Notes: generated by a model from the sequence alone, not told the origin. A stretch of DNA of 64,000 bases from Streptomyces fildesensis (GCF_016107395.1 NZ_JAAIKO010000031.1:1-64000); one strand, 5' to 3'; counted from the first letter of the stretch, positions 34,146 through 45,096 are shown. Numbers and translations: made by a program.

Positions 34146-35405
34146 TCAGGACTGGCCGGTTCCCGCCGCCTTGGCCGCGATGTCGGTCCGGTGGTGCGAG
34201 CCGTCGAGCCGCACCCGGGCGACCGCGCGGTACGCCCGTTCCCGGGCCTTGGCCAGGTCAGCGCCGGTGGCGGTGACGGACAGCACCCGGCCGCCCGCGC
34301 TCACCACGCGGCCCTCGTCGTCGATCCTGGTGCCTGCGTGCAGCACGTACGCGTGCTCGTCCTGCTCCACGACGTCCGCCAGACCGGTGATCGGGTCGCC
34401 GGTGCGCGGGGTGTCCGGATAGTTGTACGAGGCGATGACGACGGTCACGGCCGCGCCCTCGCTCCAGCGCAGCGGCTCCACCTCGGAGAGGCGGCCCGTC
34501 GCGGCGGCCCGCAGCAGACCGGCCAGCGGGGTCTTGAGACGGGCGAGGACGACCTGGGTCTCGGGGTCGCCGAAGCGCGCGTTGAACTCGATCACGCGCA
34601 CCCCGCGCGAGGTCATCGCCAGACCCGCGTAGAGCAGCCCGGCGAACGGGGTGCCGCGGCGGCGCAGCTCGTCCACGGTGGGCTGCAGAACGGTCCGCTC
34701 GACCTCGTCGACCAGCTTGGGGTCGGCCCACGGGAGCGGCGAGTACGCGCCCATACCGCCGGTGTTGGGGCCCTCGTCGGCGTCCAGCGCGCGCTTGAAG
34801 TCCTGGGCGGGCTGCAGCGGGACGACCGTCACACCGTCGGTGACGGCGAACAGCGAGACCTCGGGGCCGTCGAGGAACTCCTCGATGACGACGCGGTCGC
34901 AGGCCAGCGCGTGCGCGCGGGCGGTGGCGAGGTCATCGGTGACGACGACGCCCTTGCCCGCGGCCAGTCCGTCGTCCTTGACGACGTACGGGGCGCCGAA
35001 GGCGTCCAGCGCCACGTCGATCTGCTCGGCGGTGGTGCAGACGTAGGAGCGGGCGGTGGGCACCCCCGCGCCGGCCATGATCTCCTTGGCGAACGCCTTG
35101 GAGCCTTCCAGCTGCGCGGCTTCCGCGGACGGGCCGAAGCAGTCGACACCGCGGGCCCGGACCGCGTCGGCGACGCCCGCCACCAGCGGGGCCTCCGGAC
35201 CGACGATCACGAAGTCCGCGCCGATCGAGACGGCGAGGTCGGCGACGGCGGCGCCGTCGAGGGCGACGACCGGGTGCAGCTCGGCGACCTCCGCGATCCC
35301 GGCGTTGCCGGGGGCGCAGTGCAGCGAGGTGACATCGGGGTCGAGGGACAGTGAGCGGCACAGGGCGTGTTCGCGGGCGCCGCCGCCGATGACAAGGACC
35401 TTCAC
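34146..35405 (-). CDS. purD: Phosphoribosylamine--glycine ligase (GAR synthetase)
   Basis: An ATP-grasp enzyme for step 2 of purine synthesis. The 419 aa include MKVLVIGGGAREHAL, VIVGPEAPLVAGVADAV, YVVKDDGLAAGKGVVV, DFKRALDADEGPNTGGMGAY and NARFGDPETQ. The start is GTG at 35405; upstream frame is not conserved. Its stop is touched by the MITE-like element, so readthrough into the gene to the left may have been cut by that insertion. Confidence 0.97.
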   Translation of the reverse strand: MKVLVIGGGAREHALCRSLSLDPDVTSLHCAPGNAGIAEVAELHPVVALDGAAVADLAVSIGADFVIVGPEAPLVAGVADAVRARGVDCFGPSAEAAQLEGSKAFAKEIMAGAGVPTARSYVCTTAEQIDVALDAFGAPYVVKDDGLAAGKGVVVTDDLATARAHALACDRVVIEEFLDGPEVSLFAVTDGVTVVPLQPAQDFKRALDADEGPNTGGMGAYSPLPWADPKLVDEVERTVLQPTVDELRRRGTPFAGLLYAGLAMTSRGVRVIEFNARFGDPETQVVLARLKTPLAGLLRAAATGRLSEVEPLRWSEGAAVTVVIASYNYPDTPRTGDPITGLADVVEQDEHAYVLHAGTRIDDEGRVVSAGGRVLSVTATGADLAKARERAYRAVARVRLDGSHHRTDIAAKAAGTGQS

Positions 35406-35574
35406 GTGCCCAAGGGTAGTGGCCCCGTGCGGAGCCCCGTGCCGCGCGCGGCGGCTCACTCTTTCGAGTGGGACGGATGTTCGGCCCATACCTGACCACG
35501 CGGCCTTTAAGGGATGAAATCCAAAAATCCTTCCCCCATGGTCAGCCGTTCGGCGGTAAGAAGGGAGCTTCGTC

Positions 35575-36357
35575 GTGTCGGAAGACGAGCGCCGGAATGC
35601 GAGGGAGCGCGCAGTGAGCCAGCCGGACATGTATCCCGAGGAGGCTCCCCGGGAGGAGCCCGTTCAACGGGCTCTGCATAGCCAGGAGGACCTGCGGGCG
35701 CTGCCTTTTCCGCTCGGCGACTGGGGCGAGCCCGCCGAACGCCTGGAGGAGCTCTACCGCTGGGCCGAGTCCGGGGCGCTCAACACCACCGACTGGTACC
35801 TCGCCGACCGGGTCTGGAAGCGGCACGGGGCGCGCGGGCTGCGGCTGGCCGCCGCGTTCTTCGGCACCGTGGGCGTGGGGCTGCCGCTGATCGAGCTGAC
35901 CGGGGCCGCGGCCGGCGCCGCGCGCTGGGGTTATGTGGCACTGCTCCTCGCCGCGGCCTGTGTCGGCATCGACCGCTGCTTCGGGCTGACGTCCGGCTGG
36001 ATGCGGGACGTCGCCACCGCGCAGGCGGTGCAGCGGCGGCTGGAGGCGCTGCGCTTCGACTGGGCGTCGGAGAGCGTCCGCGAGGTGCTGGGCCCCACCG
36101 AGGGCACGGCGGCCGAGGCGGCCGAACGCTGTCTGGCGGTGCTGCGCCGGTTCTGCGAGGACGTCTCGGACCTGGTCAGGATGGAGACGGCGGACTGGAT
36201 GACGGAGTTCGGGACGCGGACCGCGCCGCTGCGCGCGCAGGCCACCGTGCCGTGGGCCGCGCGCACCGAGGGGGTCCCCGCCGGCCGCTTCCCGATGGCA
36301 CCCGGCGGCCGTCCGAACATGCCGCGCCAGCGGCCCCCGGAGGGGCCGGCCCGCTGA
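35575..36357 (+). CDS. SLATT/DUF4231-like two-transmembrane protein
   Basis: A 260-aa protein with a charged N-terminus, a helix EELYRWAESGALNTTDWYLADRVWKR, two membrane segments (LRLAAAFFGTVGVGLPLIEL, about 89-108; WGYVALLLAAACVGIDRCFGL) and a helical cytoplasmic domain with EVLGPTEGTAAEAAERCLA. This layout matches the SLATT family, predicted membrane effectors of nucleotide-signalled defence. Stand-alone members like this are common in Streptomyces and may have another role. GTG start with AAGGGAG; a second GTG at 35614 with GAGGGAG is equally plausible. Confidence 0.7.
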   Translation: MSEDERRNARERAVSQPDMYPEEAPREEPVQRALHSQEDLRALPFPLGDWGEPAERLEELYRWAESGALNTTDWYLADRVWKRHGARGLRLAAAFFGTVGVGLPLIELTGAAAGAARWGYVALLLAAACVGIDRCFGLTSGWMRDVATAQAVQRRLEALRFDWASESVREVLGPTEGTAAEAAERCLAVLRRFCEDVSDLVRMETADWMTEFGTRTAPLRAQATVPWAARTEGVPAGRFPMAPGGRPNMPRQRPPEGPAR

Positions 36358-36420
36358 GCGGCCGGCGGCCCCTCCGTCAGCTGAGGGCCGCCTCGAACGT
36401 CGCCTCGACCGGAGGCCGCC

Positions 36421-37071
36421 TCAGCTGAAGACCACCATCGAGCCCTGCGCCAGCGAGCGGGTCGCCGCCGCGTGCAGGCCGAGCCAGACATGCCGTTCGC
36501 GGGCGAACGGGCTGGGATCGTACGACGGCGGGGCGGCCGGCTCCTCCAGTCCGGTGGGCCGGTCCGGCGGGGCCGGGGCCTGCGGCGGGTTGGCCGCGTC
36601 GATGCCGATCGCCGCCGCGACGGACGCGAGATCGCGCAGCAGTCCGTGGCTCGAACCCAGCGGGCCGCCGCCTTCGAGCAGTTCGTCGTTGACGACCGGG
36701 TGCGGGAAGTCCAGCGGCACGTACGCGCCGGCGTGGTCGTAGTGCCAGACGAGGTGCGACTGCTGGGCGGTCGCCTCGAACATCTCCAGCAGTTGCTCGT
36801 AGTCGCCGCCGAGCGCGTCGACGGGGGTGACCTCCAGGCCCTGCAGGTTCAACAGGAAGGCCCGGCGCAGGAAATGCAGGGCGTCGTAGTCGAAGCCGGC
36901 GACCGGGCCGACGTCGCCGGACAGCCCCGGCATATAGGTGTGGACGGGCACCGGCGGCAGGCCCGCGTCGTTCAAGGCCTTGTCGTAGCGGGCCAGTTCC
37001 TCGGAGAAAGGGTTTTCGGGGCTGTGGCAGAGCACATCCACGAGGGGAACCAGCCACAAGTCGCAGGCCAC
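36421..37071 (-). CDS. Unknown conserved protein
   Basis: A 216-aa soluble protein I do not recognise. It starts with GTG as MACDLWLVPLVDVLCHSPENPF, contains YDYALHF-like and EVTPVDALGGDYEQLLEMFEA segments, and ends LAQGSMVVFS. GGAG lies about 6 nt before the GTG at 37071; longer upstream frames lack codon bias. No membrane helices, signal peptide or catalytic motif. It follows the GntR gene on the same strand with a 119-bp gap. Confidence 0.7.
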   Translation of the reverse strand: MACDLWLVPLVDVLCHSPENPFSEELARYDKALNDAGLPPVPVHTYMPGLSGDVGPVAGFDYDALHFLRRAFLLNLQGLEVTPVDALGGDYEQLLEMFEATAQQSHLVWHYDHAGAYVPLDFPHPVVNDELLEGGGPLGSSHGLLRDLASVAAAIGIDAANPPQAPAPPDRPTGLEEPAAPPSYDPSPFARERHVWLGLHAAATRSLAQGSMVVFS

Positions 37072-37190
37072 AGGCGCTCCAAGTCGTCTATGCGATCGTC
37101 GGGCCAGCGTAGTGCGAGGCACGGTCGGCGTCAGGAGGTGGAACCCTTCCGGCTGTCCTGAAGGGTCGTTCGCGCGGTCGCCCGCCCTCG

Positions 37191-37868
37191 TTATCGGGGG
37201 GCCAGCTTCGCCATGAGGGCGAGGGCGTGCTCGTTGTAGTCGGCGACGATACGGCGTGCCGCGGCCAGATCGCGGTCCCGGACGGCGTCGACGAGTTCGA
37301 CGTGGTCCGACCAGCAGACGCCCGCGAGCATCGGATGGGCGCGCAGATACGGGATCGAGTACATCCAGGTCTGGGTGCGGATCCGGTCGAGGAATTCGCA
37401 AATGTGTGGATTGCCCGACAATGCCGCGACTTCGCGCCAGAAGCGGATGTCACAGCCGATGAGTACGTCGAGCATGCCGGACCGCGCGGCCCGCGCCGCG
37501 GCCTCGCCACGGCGGCGCACCGACGCGAGGACATCGGCCGGCACTTCCCGCAGTTGGTCGCCCTCGATGCGCCGGAAGATCCCCTCGGTCACCAGGTTGC
37601 GGGCCTCGACCATGGAGACGAAGTCGTCGGGGCCGAACCGCCGGACCTGGAAGCCGCGGTGCTGCTCGACGTCGAGCAGGCCCTGCGCGGCCAGGTCGAC
37701 CAGCGCCTCACGGACGGGCGTGGCGGAGACGCCGTACAGCTCCGCGATCTCCTTGACGGTGAAGTCCCGCCCGGCCGGGAGCCGGCCGGTGAGCACCTCG
37801 TCGCGGAGTGCGTCGGCGATCTGCTGCCGCAGGCTGTTGCGCTTCACCGGTGTGGTGTCCGCAAGCAC
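37191..37868 (-). CDS. GntR-family regulator (FCD domain)
   Basis: A 225-aa regulator. The N-terminal winged helix is SLRQQIADALRDEVLTGRLP... VKEIAELYGVSATPVREAL; the C-terminal FCD domain has the metal/acid-binding pattern with IRFWREVAALSGNPH and HVELVDAVRDRD. FadR-type regulators usually sense a small acid and control an adjacent catabolic gene. The neighbour upstream, an aminotransferase, is the natural target. A palindrome lies 18 bp upstream of its start. Confidence 0.92.
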   Translation of the reverse strand: MLADTTPVKRNSLRQQIADALRDEVLTGRLPAGRDFTVKEIAELYGVSATPVREALVDLAAQGLLDVEQHRGFQVRRFGPDDFVSMVEARNLVTEGIFRRIEGDQLREVPADVLASVRRRGEAAARAARSGMLDVLIGCDIRFWREVAALSGNPHICEFLDRIRTQTWMYSIPYLRAHPMLAGVCWSDHVELVDAVRDRDLAAARRIVADYNEHALALMAKLAPR

Positions 37869-37885
37869 TGCCGCCTCCTCGCCCG

Positions 37886-37895
37886 AACGTACGTT
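37886..37895. promoter_or_regulatory. Palindrome AACGTACGTT upstream of gntR-family gene
   Basis: A perfect 10-bp palindrome 18 bp before the regulator's start; possible autoregulatory operator. Confidence 0.35.
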
Positions 37896-38071
37896 TCACT
37901 CCGATTACTCCGCACACGATAGGCGAAGGTTCGGAAATCAACCGCACGTCCGGGGAGGGAAGCGTGTGGGGGTTATGTGCATTTCGCGATGAGCCACGCG
38001 GTGTTGACGGCCGGCGGAGGCCGCTACCGGGGGTCGGCGGGCCGTTGCCGGGCGGTCGCCGGGGGCAAGCG

Positions 38072-39442
38072 CTATCCGTTGACGGCGTACCGGTCGGTCA
38101 CCGCGAGCGCCTCGTCCAGTGCCGCCAGGCCCTCCTTGGCCTCGGCCTCGGTCACCGTGCACGGCGGGACGACATGCGTGCGGTTCATGTTGACGAAGGG
38201 CCACAGACCGCCCTTCTTGCACGCCGCCGCGAACTCGGCCATCGGCGCGTTGTCGGCGCCGGCCGCGTTGTACGGCACGAGCGGCTCGTGCGTCGCCTTG
38301 TCCTTGACGAGGTCGAGGGCCCAGAAGACACCGAGGCCGCGCACCTCGCCGACCGAGGCGTGCCGGGCGGCGATGTCGCGCAGCGCCGGGCCGATGACCC
38401 GTTCACCGATGTCGGCGGCGTTCTCCACGATCCGCTCCTCGCGCATCGCGTTGATGGTCGCGACGGCGGAGGCGCAGGCCAGCGGGTGGCCGGAGTAGGT
38501 GAGACCGCCCGGGTAGGCGCGGGTGGCGAAGGTCGCGGCGATCTCCGGGGAGATGGCGACGCCGCCGAGCGGCACGTAGCCGGAGTTGACGCCCTTGGCG
38601 AAGGTCAGCAGGTCCGGGACGACGCCCCAGTGGTCGGCGGCGAACCACGCGCCGGTGCGGCCGAAGCCGGACATGACCTCGTCGAGGATGAAGACGATCC
38701 CGTACCGGTCGCAGATCTCCCGCACGCCGGCGAGGTAGCCGGCCGGCGGCACCAGGATGCCCGCGGTGCCGACCACCGACTCCAGGATGATCGCGGCGAC
38801 GGACTGCGGGCCCTCGAACGCGACGAGCTGCTCCAGGTGCTCCAGCGCGCGCTCGCACTCCTGCTCCTCGCTCGTCGCGTGGAACTGCGAGCGGTACAGG
38901 TACGGGCCCCAGAAGTGCACGACGCCCGCCGAGGCGGTGTCCGACGGCCAGCGGCGCGGGTCGCCGGTGAGGTTGATCGCGGTGGAGGTGGCGCCGTGGT
39001 ACGAGCGGTAGGCGCTGAACACCTTGTGCCGGCCGGTGTGCAGCCGGGCCATGCGGACGGCGTTCTCGACCGCCTCGGCGCCGCCGTTGGTGAAGAAGAC
39101 CTGGTTCAGATCGCCGGGGGTGACCTCGGCGATCAGCCGGGCCGCCTCGGACCGGACGTCGACGGCGAAGCCCGGCGCGATGGTGCAGAGCTTGGCGGCC
39201 TGCTCCTGGATCGCGGCGACGACCTTCGGGTGCTGGTGCCCGATGTTGGTGTTCACCAGCTGGGACGAGAAGTCCAGATAGCGGTTGCCGTCGTAGTCCC
39301 AGAAGTACGAGCCCTCGGCCCCGGCCACGGCCAGCGGATCGATGACCGCCTGCGCGGACCACGAGTGGAAGACGTGCGCCCGGTCGGCGGCCTTGACGGC
39401 GGCTCCGGTCTCGGGATCGGCGACGGCGAAAGGAGGGGTCAT
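38072..39442 (-). CDS. Class III pyridoxal-phosphate aminotransferase
   Basis: A 456-aa omega-aminotransferase. It has YLDFSSQLVNTNIGHQHPKVV, FFTNGGAEAVENAVRMAR, YHGATSTAIN, ILDEVMSGFGRTG (cofactor Asp), and the Schiff-base Lys in LTFAKGVNSGYVPLG. Family members use beta-alanine, GABA, taurine or related amines with pyruvate or 2-oxoglutarate; the donor is not readable from sequence. It is upstream of the GntR-type gene on the same strand, suggesting a small catabolic unit. Confidence 0.92.
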   Translation of the reverse strand: MTPPFAVADPETGAAVKAADRAHVFHSWSAQAVIDPLAVAGAEGSYFWDYDGNRYLDFSSQLVNTNIGHQHPKVVAAIQEQAAKLCTIAPGFAVDVRSEAARLIAEVTPGDLNQVFFTNGGAEAVENAVRMARLHTGRHKVFSAYRSYHGATSTAINLTGDPRRWPSDTASAGVVHFWGPYLYRSQFHATSEEQECERALEHLEQLVAFEGPQSVAAIILESVVGTAGILVPPAGYLAGVREICDRYGIVFILDEVMSGFGRTGAWFAADHWGVVPDLLTFAKGVNSGYVPLGGVAISPEIAATFATRAYPGGLTYSGHPLACASAVATINAMREERIVENAADIGERVIGPALRDIAARHASVGEVRGLGVFWALDLVKDKATHEPLVPYNAAGADNAPMAEFAAACKKGGLWPFVNMNRTHVVPPCTVTEAEAKEGLAALDEALAVTDRYAVNG

Positions 39443-39702
39443 GCGCTCCAGGCTAAGGATCCCCGCCGGTCAGGGACACGGTCACCTTGTATGGCACACG
39501 CCACGTTCCCCGACAGGCTGTCATGGGATCCGGTCCCACGGAGCTCCCGGAACGGGGTCCCGGGAATCCGGCGCGGGACCTTACGTGGACCCGGTGCGGG
39601 CGCCTTTCAGGCCCGGGCCACCCGCCCCGGGGGCCCGCTCGAACGGTCAGACTATTCTTCGGCTACGGGTCGGCCGGAAGGCCGGGAGGAGGCACGGGGG
39701 GC

Positions 39703-41373
39703 ATGGAAGAACTCAGGGCCGGCGATCCGCAGTGGATCGGCGCGTACCGGCTGCTGGGCCGGCTCGGCACCGGCGGTATGGGGCGGGTCTTCCTGGCCCG
39801 TTCGGAACGCGGCCGGACCGTCGCGGTGAAGCTGGTGCGGGCCGAACTGGCCGCCCAGGACGAGTTCAGGGCCCGCTTCCGGCAGGAGGTCCAGGCGGCC
39901 CGCCGGGTCGGCGGCGCATGGACGGCGCCGGTCCTCGACGCCGACACCGAGACCGAGATCCCCTGGGTCGCCACCGGCTACATCGCCGGGCCGACGCTGC
40001 AGCACGTCATCGCCAAGGAGTACGGCCCGCTGCCGGAGCGCTCGGTGTGGGTGTTGGCGGCCGGGCTGGCCCACGCGCTCAAGGACATCCACGCCGCCGG
40101 GCTCGTCCACCGCGATCTGAAGCCCTCGAATGTCATGATCACGATCGATGGCCCACGGGTCATCGACTTCGGCATCGCCCGCGCCCTGGAGACCGTCACC
40201 GGCGGGGTGACGAGCACCGGCGCACTGGTCGGCTCGCCGGGCTTCATGTCGCCGGAGCAGGTGCGCGGCGACCGGGTCACCCCGGCCTGCGACGTCTTCT
40301 GCCTGGGCTCGGTGCTGGCGTACGCGGCGACCGGGAAACAGCCGTTCGGCGCCGCGAGCAGCGGGGTGCACGCCCAGATGTTCCGGATCGCGCAGGAGCC
40401 GCCGGACCTGGACGAGCTGCCCGGCGCGTTGCGCGAGCTGGTCGCGGAGTGTCTGGTCAAGGTGGCCGACCAGCGGCCGGACCTGGACGCGGTGCTGGAG
40501 CGGATCGCCGCCCACCCGCCGGAGGACGGCAGGACCTGGCTGCCCAGCGCGATCGTCGCGCAGCTCGGCCGGCACGCCGTGCGGCTGCTGGAGGCCGAGA
40601 ACCCGCACGACGGAGGTGCCACCCCGACGCCCCCGGCCGCGCGGCCCGCACCCGAGCCGGAATCCGGCTCCGCTCCCCTCCCGACCCCGGCCCCCGCCTC
40701 CGCGCCGTCGCTGCCCGCCCGGCCGACCGCGGTCGACCCGGCCCCACCGGCCCCGTCCCCGTACGCGCCCGGCGGCTACGGCTACCCGCACCCCGGATAC
40801 GGACACCCGCCGGAGTACGCGGATCCGCCGCCGCGCCGGCGGCGGCAGGGTGTGCTGATCGCCGTCGCGGTGGCGGTCGCGGTGCTCGCGGGCGCCGGTG
40901 CGGCCGTCGTCGCACTCGACCTCGGCAAGGGCAAGGGCGACAGCACGGGCAACCAGGGCCTCGGCGGCGGTCCCGGGACGGGAACCCCGTCCGGCTCCGG
41001 TACGCCGCAGAACTCGCCGTCCACGTCGGAGACCGCCTCCACCCCGCCCGGTGAGGTACCCGACCGGCTCGTCGGCACCTGGCAGGCGGGGTTCGACAGC
41101 AACGGCACCAACACCCGCACGCTGACGATCCGGCGGAACGGCACCGTCACGCTGGCCGGCACCGGAAGCACCTATCAGTGCGAGTGGACGATGCACATGA
41201 CGTCGGCCGGTCCGCCGCTGGCGCTGAGCCCTTCGCTCCTGACCAGCGCGGTGCCCGCCACCTCCTGCAACCCGGGGCTGTCCTCGACGCTCACGGCGAT
41301 CGACGACTCCCATCTGCTGCGCGACTCCCGTGAGCCGGGCAAGGCCCCGCTCACCTACACGAAGATCGACTGA
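39703..41373 (+). CDS. Membrane-anchored serine/threonine protein kinase
   Basis: A 556-aa PknB-type kinase. The glycine loop is GTGGMGRVF (about 20-28), VAVK Lys43, HRDLKPSN (His136), and DFG (Asp155); a TSTGALVGSPGFMSPEQ activation segment follows. A Pro/Ala/Gly linker (about 305-380) leads to RRRRQ and one membrane helix (about 384-406). The outer domain has GTWQAGFDSNGTNTRTLTI and two Cys that may form a disulphide; it is not PASTA. Start ATG with GGGAGGAGG upstream. Divergent from the aminotransferase. Confidence 0.93.
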   Translation: MEELRAGDPQWIGAYRLLGRLGTGGMGRVFLARSERGRTVAVKLVRAELAAQDEFRARFRQEVQAARRVGGAWTAPVLDADTETEIPWVATGYIAGPTLQHVIAKEYGPLPERSVWVLAAGLAHALKDIHAAGLVHRDLKPSNVMITIDGPRVIDFGIARALETVTGGVTSTGALVGSPGFMSPEQVRGDRVTPACDVFCLGSVLAYAATGKQPFGAASSGVHAQMFRIAQEPPDLDELPGALRELVAECLVKVADQRPDLDAVLERIAAHPPEDGRTWLPSAIVAQLGRHAVRLLEAENPHDGGATPTPPAARPAPEPESGSAPLPTPAPASAPSLPARPTAVDPAPPAPSPYAPGGYGYPHPGYGHPPEYADPPPRRRRQGVLIAVAVAVAVLAGAGAAVVALDLGKGKGDSTGNQGLGGGPGTGTPSGSGTPQNSPSTSETASTPPGEVPDRLVGTWQAGFDSNGTNTRTLTIRRNGTVTLAGTGSTYQCEWTMHMTSAGPPLALSPSLLTSAVPATSCNPGLSSTLTAIDDSHLLRDSREPGKAPLTYTKID

Positions 41374-41413
41374 CGGCGCGGAACGACGGACAGCTGGTCC
41401 GCGGACGGCAGAA

Positions 41414-41454
41414 CGCGGCGCGCCCCGGTGGTCCTGCCACCGGGGCGCGCCGCG
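41414..41454. terminator. Bidirectional terminator between kinase and purA
   Basis: A perfect 18-bp stem (CGCGGCGCGCCCCGGTGG) with a 5-nt loop between the convergent genes. Confidence 0.8.
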
Positions 41455-41486
41455 TCGATGCCGTCGGCCTGACCGGCCGCCGTCCG

Positions 41487-42770
<1,284 letters not shown>

Positions 42771-42844
42771 AGGCGTACACCCCTTCCGGGCGGGGCATGT
42801 CCAACGTGCAGAGAGCCGTCGAACCGGTGCCCCGGAATAGACCA

Positions 42845-42872
42845 AGCCCCTGACGCAACGGCGCAAGGGGCT
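42845..42872. promoter_or_regulatory. Weak hairpin in purA leader
   Basis: AGCCCCT and AGGGGCT flank a 14-nt loop in the purA upstream region. It may be a leader structure; there is no T-tract, so attenuation is only a possibility. Confidence 0.3.
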
Positions 42873-42906
42873 CTTGCACCGAGATTTTACCTGAGGAAGG
42901 ACCAAG

Positions 42907-43794
42907 GTGTCGGCTCAGCCACCTGACGGGCGTCAATTGCTCGTGGTCATCGACCCCGCGGCACGTGCCGTCGACGGCGAATCCGTCCGCATCGCGAAGG
43001 ATGTCCTGTGTGCGGGCGCGTCCTCCGTAAAAATCGCTCTTCCGGATTCGGCCGAAGAGGTGGCCCGGGTGCTGGCCCATCGCGGCCGGCGCCGTCCGGT
43101 GGTGCTGGGCGACGACCGGACCCTGCTGCGGGCGGTGCGGGCACTGCACCATGAGCGGGCACTCGGCGAGGCCCCGCTGGCGCTGGTGCCGATCGGGCCG
43201 CGCTCCTCGCTCGCCCGGGCGCTGGGCGTGCCGGGCCAGGTGCTGCCCGCGGCGCGGGCGGTGCTCGACGGCATGGACCGCGAGCTGGACCTGCTGGTCG
43301 ACGACAGCGGCGGCATCGTGCTGGGCACGCTACAGATCCCCTCCAACGGCGCGGGATCCTCGTCGCACTGGTGGTCGCCGAATAGGGATGGGGAGCGAAG
43401 CGATTCGTTGAAAGGGTGGTGGCGGGTGACGGGTGGGCGCACCGCCCGGTCGCTGGTCCGGACGCTGACGATGCCGGCGCCCTCGAACGCGCACGGGCCG
43501 GGGCACGGGCACGCGCCGCGCCAGCGGCTGCGGATCGAGGCGGACGGGGTGGTGCTGGTGGACCTGGACCACCCCGTGCACGAGGTGTCGTTCCGGACGG
43601 TGAACCCGGGGCTCATCGAGGTCCGGGTGAGCCTTCCCGACAGCCCGGAACCGCTGTGCGTGGAGGCCGCGACCGTCACCGTCTCGGGCCGGGACTTCCG
43701 CTACCGCGCGGATTCCGCCCTCGCCGGACCGGTCAGGACCCGCACCTGGACGGTCCAGCCGGGCGCCTGGCGGCTCACGGTGCCCCGCGCCTGA
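42907..43794 (+). CDS. Diacylglycerol-kinase-like protein with altered catalytic motifs
   Basis: A 295-aa relative of the DAGK/sphingosine-kinase fold. The usual GGDGT is VVLGDDRTLL here, and the following PLGTGNDFARALG is PIGPRSSLARALG, so both nucleotide-binding signatures are eroded. The later beta-rich lipid domain (VLVDLDHPVHEVSFRTVNPGL) is recognisable. GTG start. The gene next to purA is conserved in Streptomyces; I infer a binding or regulatory role rather than kinase activity. Confidence 0.75.
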   Translation: MSAQPPDGRQLLVVIDPAARAVDGESVRIAKDVLCAGASSVKIALPDSAEEVARVLAHRGRRRPVVLGDDRTLLRAVRALHHERALGEAPLALVPIGPRSSLARALGVPGQVLPAARAVLDGMDRELDLLVDDSGGIVLGTLQIPSNGAGSSSHWWSPNRDGERSDSLKGWWRVTGGRTARSLVRTLTMPAPSNAHGPGHGHAPRQRLRIEADGVVLVDLDHPVHEVSFRTVNPGLIEVRVSLPDSPEPLCVEAATVTVSGRDFRYRADSALAGPVRTRTWTVQPGAWRLTVPRA

Positions 43795-43842
43795 GGAAGA
43801 GACGCAGATCACGTCGGGGGCCGGGCGCGTCACCAGCTCGCG

Positions 43843-45096
43843 TCACCAGCTGACGAGCAGTTCTTCCAGGCCCCGGATGACGTAGCCGGGCTTCCAGCGC
43901 GGTTCGGCGGCGAGCCGCAGACCCGGCGCGCGGCTCAGCAGCGTGCCGAAGGACGCGGCCAGCTCGATGCGGGCCAGCGGCGCGCCCAGGCAGTAGTGGA
44001 TACCGGCACCGAAGGTGAGATGCCGGTTGTCGGCGGCCGGGCGGCGCAGGTCCAGCCGGCCGGGGTCGGGGAAGCGCGACGGGTCGCGGTTGGCGGACCC
44101 GAAGAGCAGCGCGACCTCGGAACCCCGCGGGATCACCGTGTCGCCGACCTGGATGTCGTCCAGGACCCAGCGCTCGAACATCTGCAGCGGGGTGTCGTAC
44201 CGCAGCAGTTCCTCGATGGCGTCGCGGAGCAGCCCGGATTCCGCGCGGAGCAGTTCGAGCTGATCAGGATGGCGGAACAGGGTGAACCAGCCGTTCGCTG
44301 TGGTGTTCACCGTCGCCTCGTGGCCGGCGTTGAGCAGCAGCACGCATGTGGAGACCATCTCCTGCTCGCTGAGCGTGTCCCCGTCCTCGTAGGCGGCGAT
44401 CAGGGCGCTGATCAGGTCCTCGCCCGGTGTACGGCGGCGCTCGGCGATCAGCCCGCGCAGATACTCCGAGAACTCCTCGCTCGCCCGCACCGCCCGCCGG
44501 GCGGTCTCCTCGTCCGGGTTCAGCTCGTACATCCCGCAGATGTCCGCCGACCAGGGCCGCAGCGGCTGCCGGTCGCCGGGCGGGATGCCGAGCATCTCCG
44601 CGATGACCGCGACGGGCAGCGGTTCGGCGACCCGGGCCAGCAGGTCACCGCCGCCGTCCGCCTGCAGACCGTCGACCAGCTCGTCGGCGAGCCGTTGCAC
44701 GGTCGGCGCGAGCCGCTCGACGGTGCGCGGGGTGAACGCCTTCGCGACCAGCCGGCGGATCCGGGTGTGGTCGGGGGCCTCCAGGTCCAGCAGGCCGTTG
44801 TCGTTGAGGACGTGGAACGGCTCGTGCCCGGCCGGCGGCGCCTCGCGGCCGAACTCCTCGTGGGTGAACCGGTGCAGATACGTACGCCCCAGCCGGCGGT
44901 CGCGCAGCAGCGCGCTCACATCGTCGTAGTGCGGGATCAGCCACTGCCGGGTGGGCTCGAACCAGTGCGCGCGGCCCGCCGCGCGCAGCGCCTCGTACGC
45001 CGGATACGGGTCCGCGACGAACGCGGCGGACCACGGGTCGAACTCCTTCACCGCCGGGCCGGACGTCTCCTGGCCGCTCATCGGTCGATCCGTCAT
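43843..45096 (-). CDS. Cytochrome P450
   Basis: A 417-aa soluble class I P450. The I-helix is LLNAGHEATVNTTANG, with His-Glu-Ala replacing the common GxxTT acid; ExxR is in EELLRYDTP; the heme loop is FGAGIHYCLGAPLAR with Cys about 369. The start ATG overlaps the hydrolase stop (TGATG), so it is the last gene of the NUDIX-hydrolase-P450 string. No ferredoxin gene is adjacent. Substrate unknown. Confidence 0.95.
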   Translation of the reverse strand: MTDRPMSGQETSGPAVKEFDPWSAAFVADPYPAYEALRAAGRAHWFEPTRQWLIPHYDDVSALLRDRRLGRTYLHRFTHEEFGREAPPAGHEPFHVLNDNGLLDLEAPDHTRIRRLVAKAFTPRTVERLAPTVQRLADELVDGLQADGGGDLLARVAEPLPVAVIAEMLGIPPGDRQPLRPWSADICGMYELNPDEETARRAVRASEEFSEYLRGLIAERRRTPGEDLISALIAAYEDGDTLSEQEMVSTCVLLLNAGHEATVNTTANGWFTLFRHPDQLELLRAESGLLRDAIEELLRYDTPLQMFERWVLDDIQVGDTVIPRGSEVALLFGSANRDPSRFPDPGRLDLRRPAADNRHLTFGAGIHYCLGAPLARIELAASFGTLLSRAPGLRLAAEPRWKPGYVIRGLEELLVSW

